Assembly (NCBI RefSeq): GCF_032854445.1
Contig: NW_027017992.1
Coordinates: 1 to 64,000 of the forward strand
Origin: Liolophura sinensis
Taxonomy: Eukaryota; Mollusca; Polyplacophora; Chitonida; Chitonidae
Length of the DNA stretch: 64,000 bases
Direction of reading: 5' to 3'
Positions 62,290 through 64,000 of this stretch are shown here, piece after piece. A program made the translations under genes and the position numbers. A model generated the notes under the pieces. The model saw only the letters and a program-made list of their open reading frames with translations. It was not told where the DNA came from and searched no databases. Within the stretch, counting starts at the first letter, position 1; each line of letters opens with the position of its first letter.

Positions 62290-63386
62290 CTAATCCGACG
62301 TATTTTGTGACGAGAAATCGAATGGTGCAAACCGCGTTGCTCTCCAACCAATACTTTTGGCTGTAGCGACAATTGAATGATCATTTATGTCATAATCACG
62401 TGCCCAGCAACGTCTCTTACTCCATGGAAACCAGGGAAATTTGCAATTTTTTAACAGCTGCCGATGCCTGGCTCAATTCCGCATCTTTTGGCACCTTATA
62501 AATGTGGGTCAGTGTTCAGTTGTACTTTTTACAGCAGACTGTATCAAGTACCTTGTGTTTTTCACGTAGAAATGGTGTGGTTTTTCTACACGTAGATAAA
62601 GACATTGAGATTGTCTTGCACTTAGAAGTAAGGCAATTGCTGGGTGAGTTAAATGGGCTTGGCCCAAAGATTTGACGTCTTCTGGGCTACCGAAGGGCAC
62701 ATAACTTATAGTTAAAAGTTGAATATAGTAATAACCAGTCGCGATTGTACAGAGTACAGTGTAGCCGATTTCAATAAACAAAAAGACCAGGTAAAAATGC
62801 AAAAGTGGAAAAACTGTTCCAGTGCTACTAGTAAGAGACTAATCCGACGTATTTTGTGGCGAGAAATCGAATGGTGCAAACCGCGTTGCTCTCTGACCAA
62901 TACTTTTGGCTGTAGAGACAATTCAATGATCATTTATGTCATAATCACGTGCCCAGTAACGGCTCTTACTCCATGGAAACCAGGGATATTTGCAATTTTT
63001 TAACAGTTGCCGATGCCTGGCCCAATTCCGCATCTTTTGGCACCTTATAAATGTGGGTCAGTGTTCAGTTGTACTTTTTACAGCAGACTGTATCAAGTAC
63101 CTTGTGTTTTTCATGTACAAATGGTCTGGTTTTTCTACACGTAGATAAAGACATTGAGATTGTCTTGCACTTAGAAGTAAGACAATTGCTGGGTGAGTTA
63201 AATGGGCTTAGCCCAAAGATTTGACGTCTTCTGGGCTACCGAAGGGCACATAACTTATAGTCAAAAGTTGAATATAGTAATGACCAGTCGCGATTGTACA
63301 GAGTACAGTGTAGCCGATTTCAATTAACAAAAGGACCAGGAAAAATGCAAAAGTGGAAAAACTGTTCCAGTGCTGCTGATAAGAGG
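62290..63386. repeat. Dimer higher-order repeat, copy 1, 1,097 bp
   Basis: Two monomers start at 62290 (ctccaacc, acgtctc, cacgtagaaatgg, gttaaaagttg, caataaac) and 62839 (agagactaatcc, gtggcgag, cagtaacggc, aaaggaccagg). The pair repeats with period 1,097 bp, one short of two full monomers because the aaaggaccaggaaaaatg form lacks one base. Confidence 0.95.
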
Positions 63387-64000
63387 CTAATCCGACGTAT
63401 TTTGTGACGAGAAATCGAATGGTGCAAACCGCGTTGCTCTCCAACCAATACTTTTGGCTGTAGCGACAATTGAATGATCATTTATGTCATAATCACGTGC
63501 CCAGCAACGTCTCTTACTCCATGGAAACCAGGGAAATTTGCAATTTTTTAACAGCTGCCGATGCCTGGCTCAATTCCGCATCTTTTGGCACCTTATAAAT
63601 GTGGGTCAGTGTTCAGTTGTACTTTTTACAGCAGACTGTATCAAGTACCTTGTGTTTTTCACGTAGAAATGGTGTGGTTTTTCTACACGTAGATAAAGAC
63701 ATTGAGATTGTCTTGCACTTAGAAGTAAGGCAATTGCTGGGTGAGTTAAATGGGCTTGGCCCAAAGATTTGACGTCTTCTGGGCTACCGAAGGGCACATA
63801 ACTTATAGTTAAAAGTTGAATATAGTAATAACCAGTCGCGATTGTACAGAGTACAGTGTAGCCGATTTCAATAAACAAAAAGACCAGGTAAAAATGCAAA
63901 AGTGGAAAAACTGTTCCAGTGCTACTAGTAAGAGACTAATCCGACGTATTTTGTGGCGAGAAATCGAATGGTGCAAACCGCGTTGCTCTCTGACCAATAC
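63387..64000. repeat. Dimer higher-order repeat, copy 2, cut by window end
   Basis: Monomers start at 63387 and 63936 and repeat 62290 onward with no difference that I noticed. The window stops 65 bp into the second monomer. Whether this dimer continues as a longer homogeneous series lies outside the window. Confidence 0.95.

Larger units (their letters stand above)
1..64000. repeat. Tandem satellite DNA array, about 549-bp monomer, with higher-order repeats
   Basis: The same unit recurs without interruption from the first to the last base, always in the same orientation. Monomer starts (string ctaatccgacg or variants) are spaced 549 bp apart, with deviations of one or two bases and two 58-bp-shortened units. 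From 9041 to 63936 there are exactly 100 monomers with a net length change of only -5 bp. Variant monomers are arranged in multi-monomer higher-order repeats with periods of 2,196, 3,842, 2,745 and 1,097 bp. Such organisation is known from centromeric and heterochromatic satellites of eukaryotes. The family is not one I recognise, and a centromeric role is inference only. No unrelated sequence, inversion or mobile-element insertion was seen. Confidence 0.98.

Noticed and set aside
1-64000. CRISPR array
   Set aside because: Repeats are 549 bp and contiguous, with no unique spacers and no cas genes.
1-64000. rDNA spacer or telomere-associated repeats
   Set aside because: No rRNA segment, no telomere motif and no change of sequence class anywhere in the window.

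Overview
The whole window is one continuous head-to-tail array of a single satellite DNA monomer of about 549 bp. I find no protein-coding gene, RNA gene, transposon, CRISPR array or bacterial-type operon. Marking each monomer at the conserved string ctaatccgacg (or its variants), I count 116 complete monomers between 381 and 63935, a 380-bp partial at the left edge and a 65-bp partial at the right edge. All monomers point the same way. The array enters and leaves the window mid-monomer, so its true ends lie outside. Organism: a long, homogeneous array with higher-order repeats (HORs) is typical of eukaryotic centromeric, pericentromeric or other constitutive heterochromatin. A representative monomer (9041-9589) has 226 G+C of 549 (41.2%) and 16 CpG, roughly 0.7 of expectation. 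This mild depletion is less than is usual in vertebrate bulk DNA, and loosely favours an invertebrate or another lineage with little CpG loss. I do not recognise the family and cannot name the species. Layout: 1-1476 is an indel-rich copy of the 4-monomer HOR (A-B-C-D) seen later. 1477-7942 holds two copies of a six-monomer block, each ending in a monomer carrying the same 58-bp deletion. 7943-9040 is transitional. 9041-19471 holds four full and one partial copy of a nearly identical 2,196-bp 4-mer HOR. 19472-25509 holds related 6-mer and 5-mer blocks. 25510-33193 is a 3,842-bp 7-mer present twice, followed by an 8-mer derivative to 37585. 37586-43075 is mixed. 43076-49113 is a T-P-Q-S 4-mer present twice plus a P-Q-S remnant. 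49114-53505 is mixed. 53506-58446 is a 2,745-bp 5-mer present twice. 58447-60093 is another Q-S-P. 60094-62289 is mixed. 62290 to the end is a 1,097-bp dimer whose second copy runs out of the window. Evolution: block copies join through chimeric monomers, with the front of one variant and the back of another. This is what unequal exchange between misaligned monomers produces, and most junctions I could bracket fall in the middle part of the monomer. Data quality: two stretches (1 to about 7,110, and about 43,080-47,000) carry many one-base length changes, mostly in homopolymers, on an otherwise HOR-matching sequence. They look like unpolished long-read consensus rather than biology.
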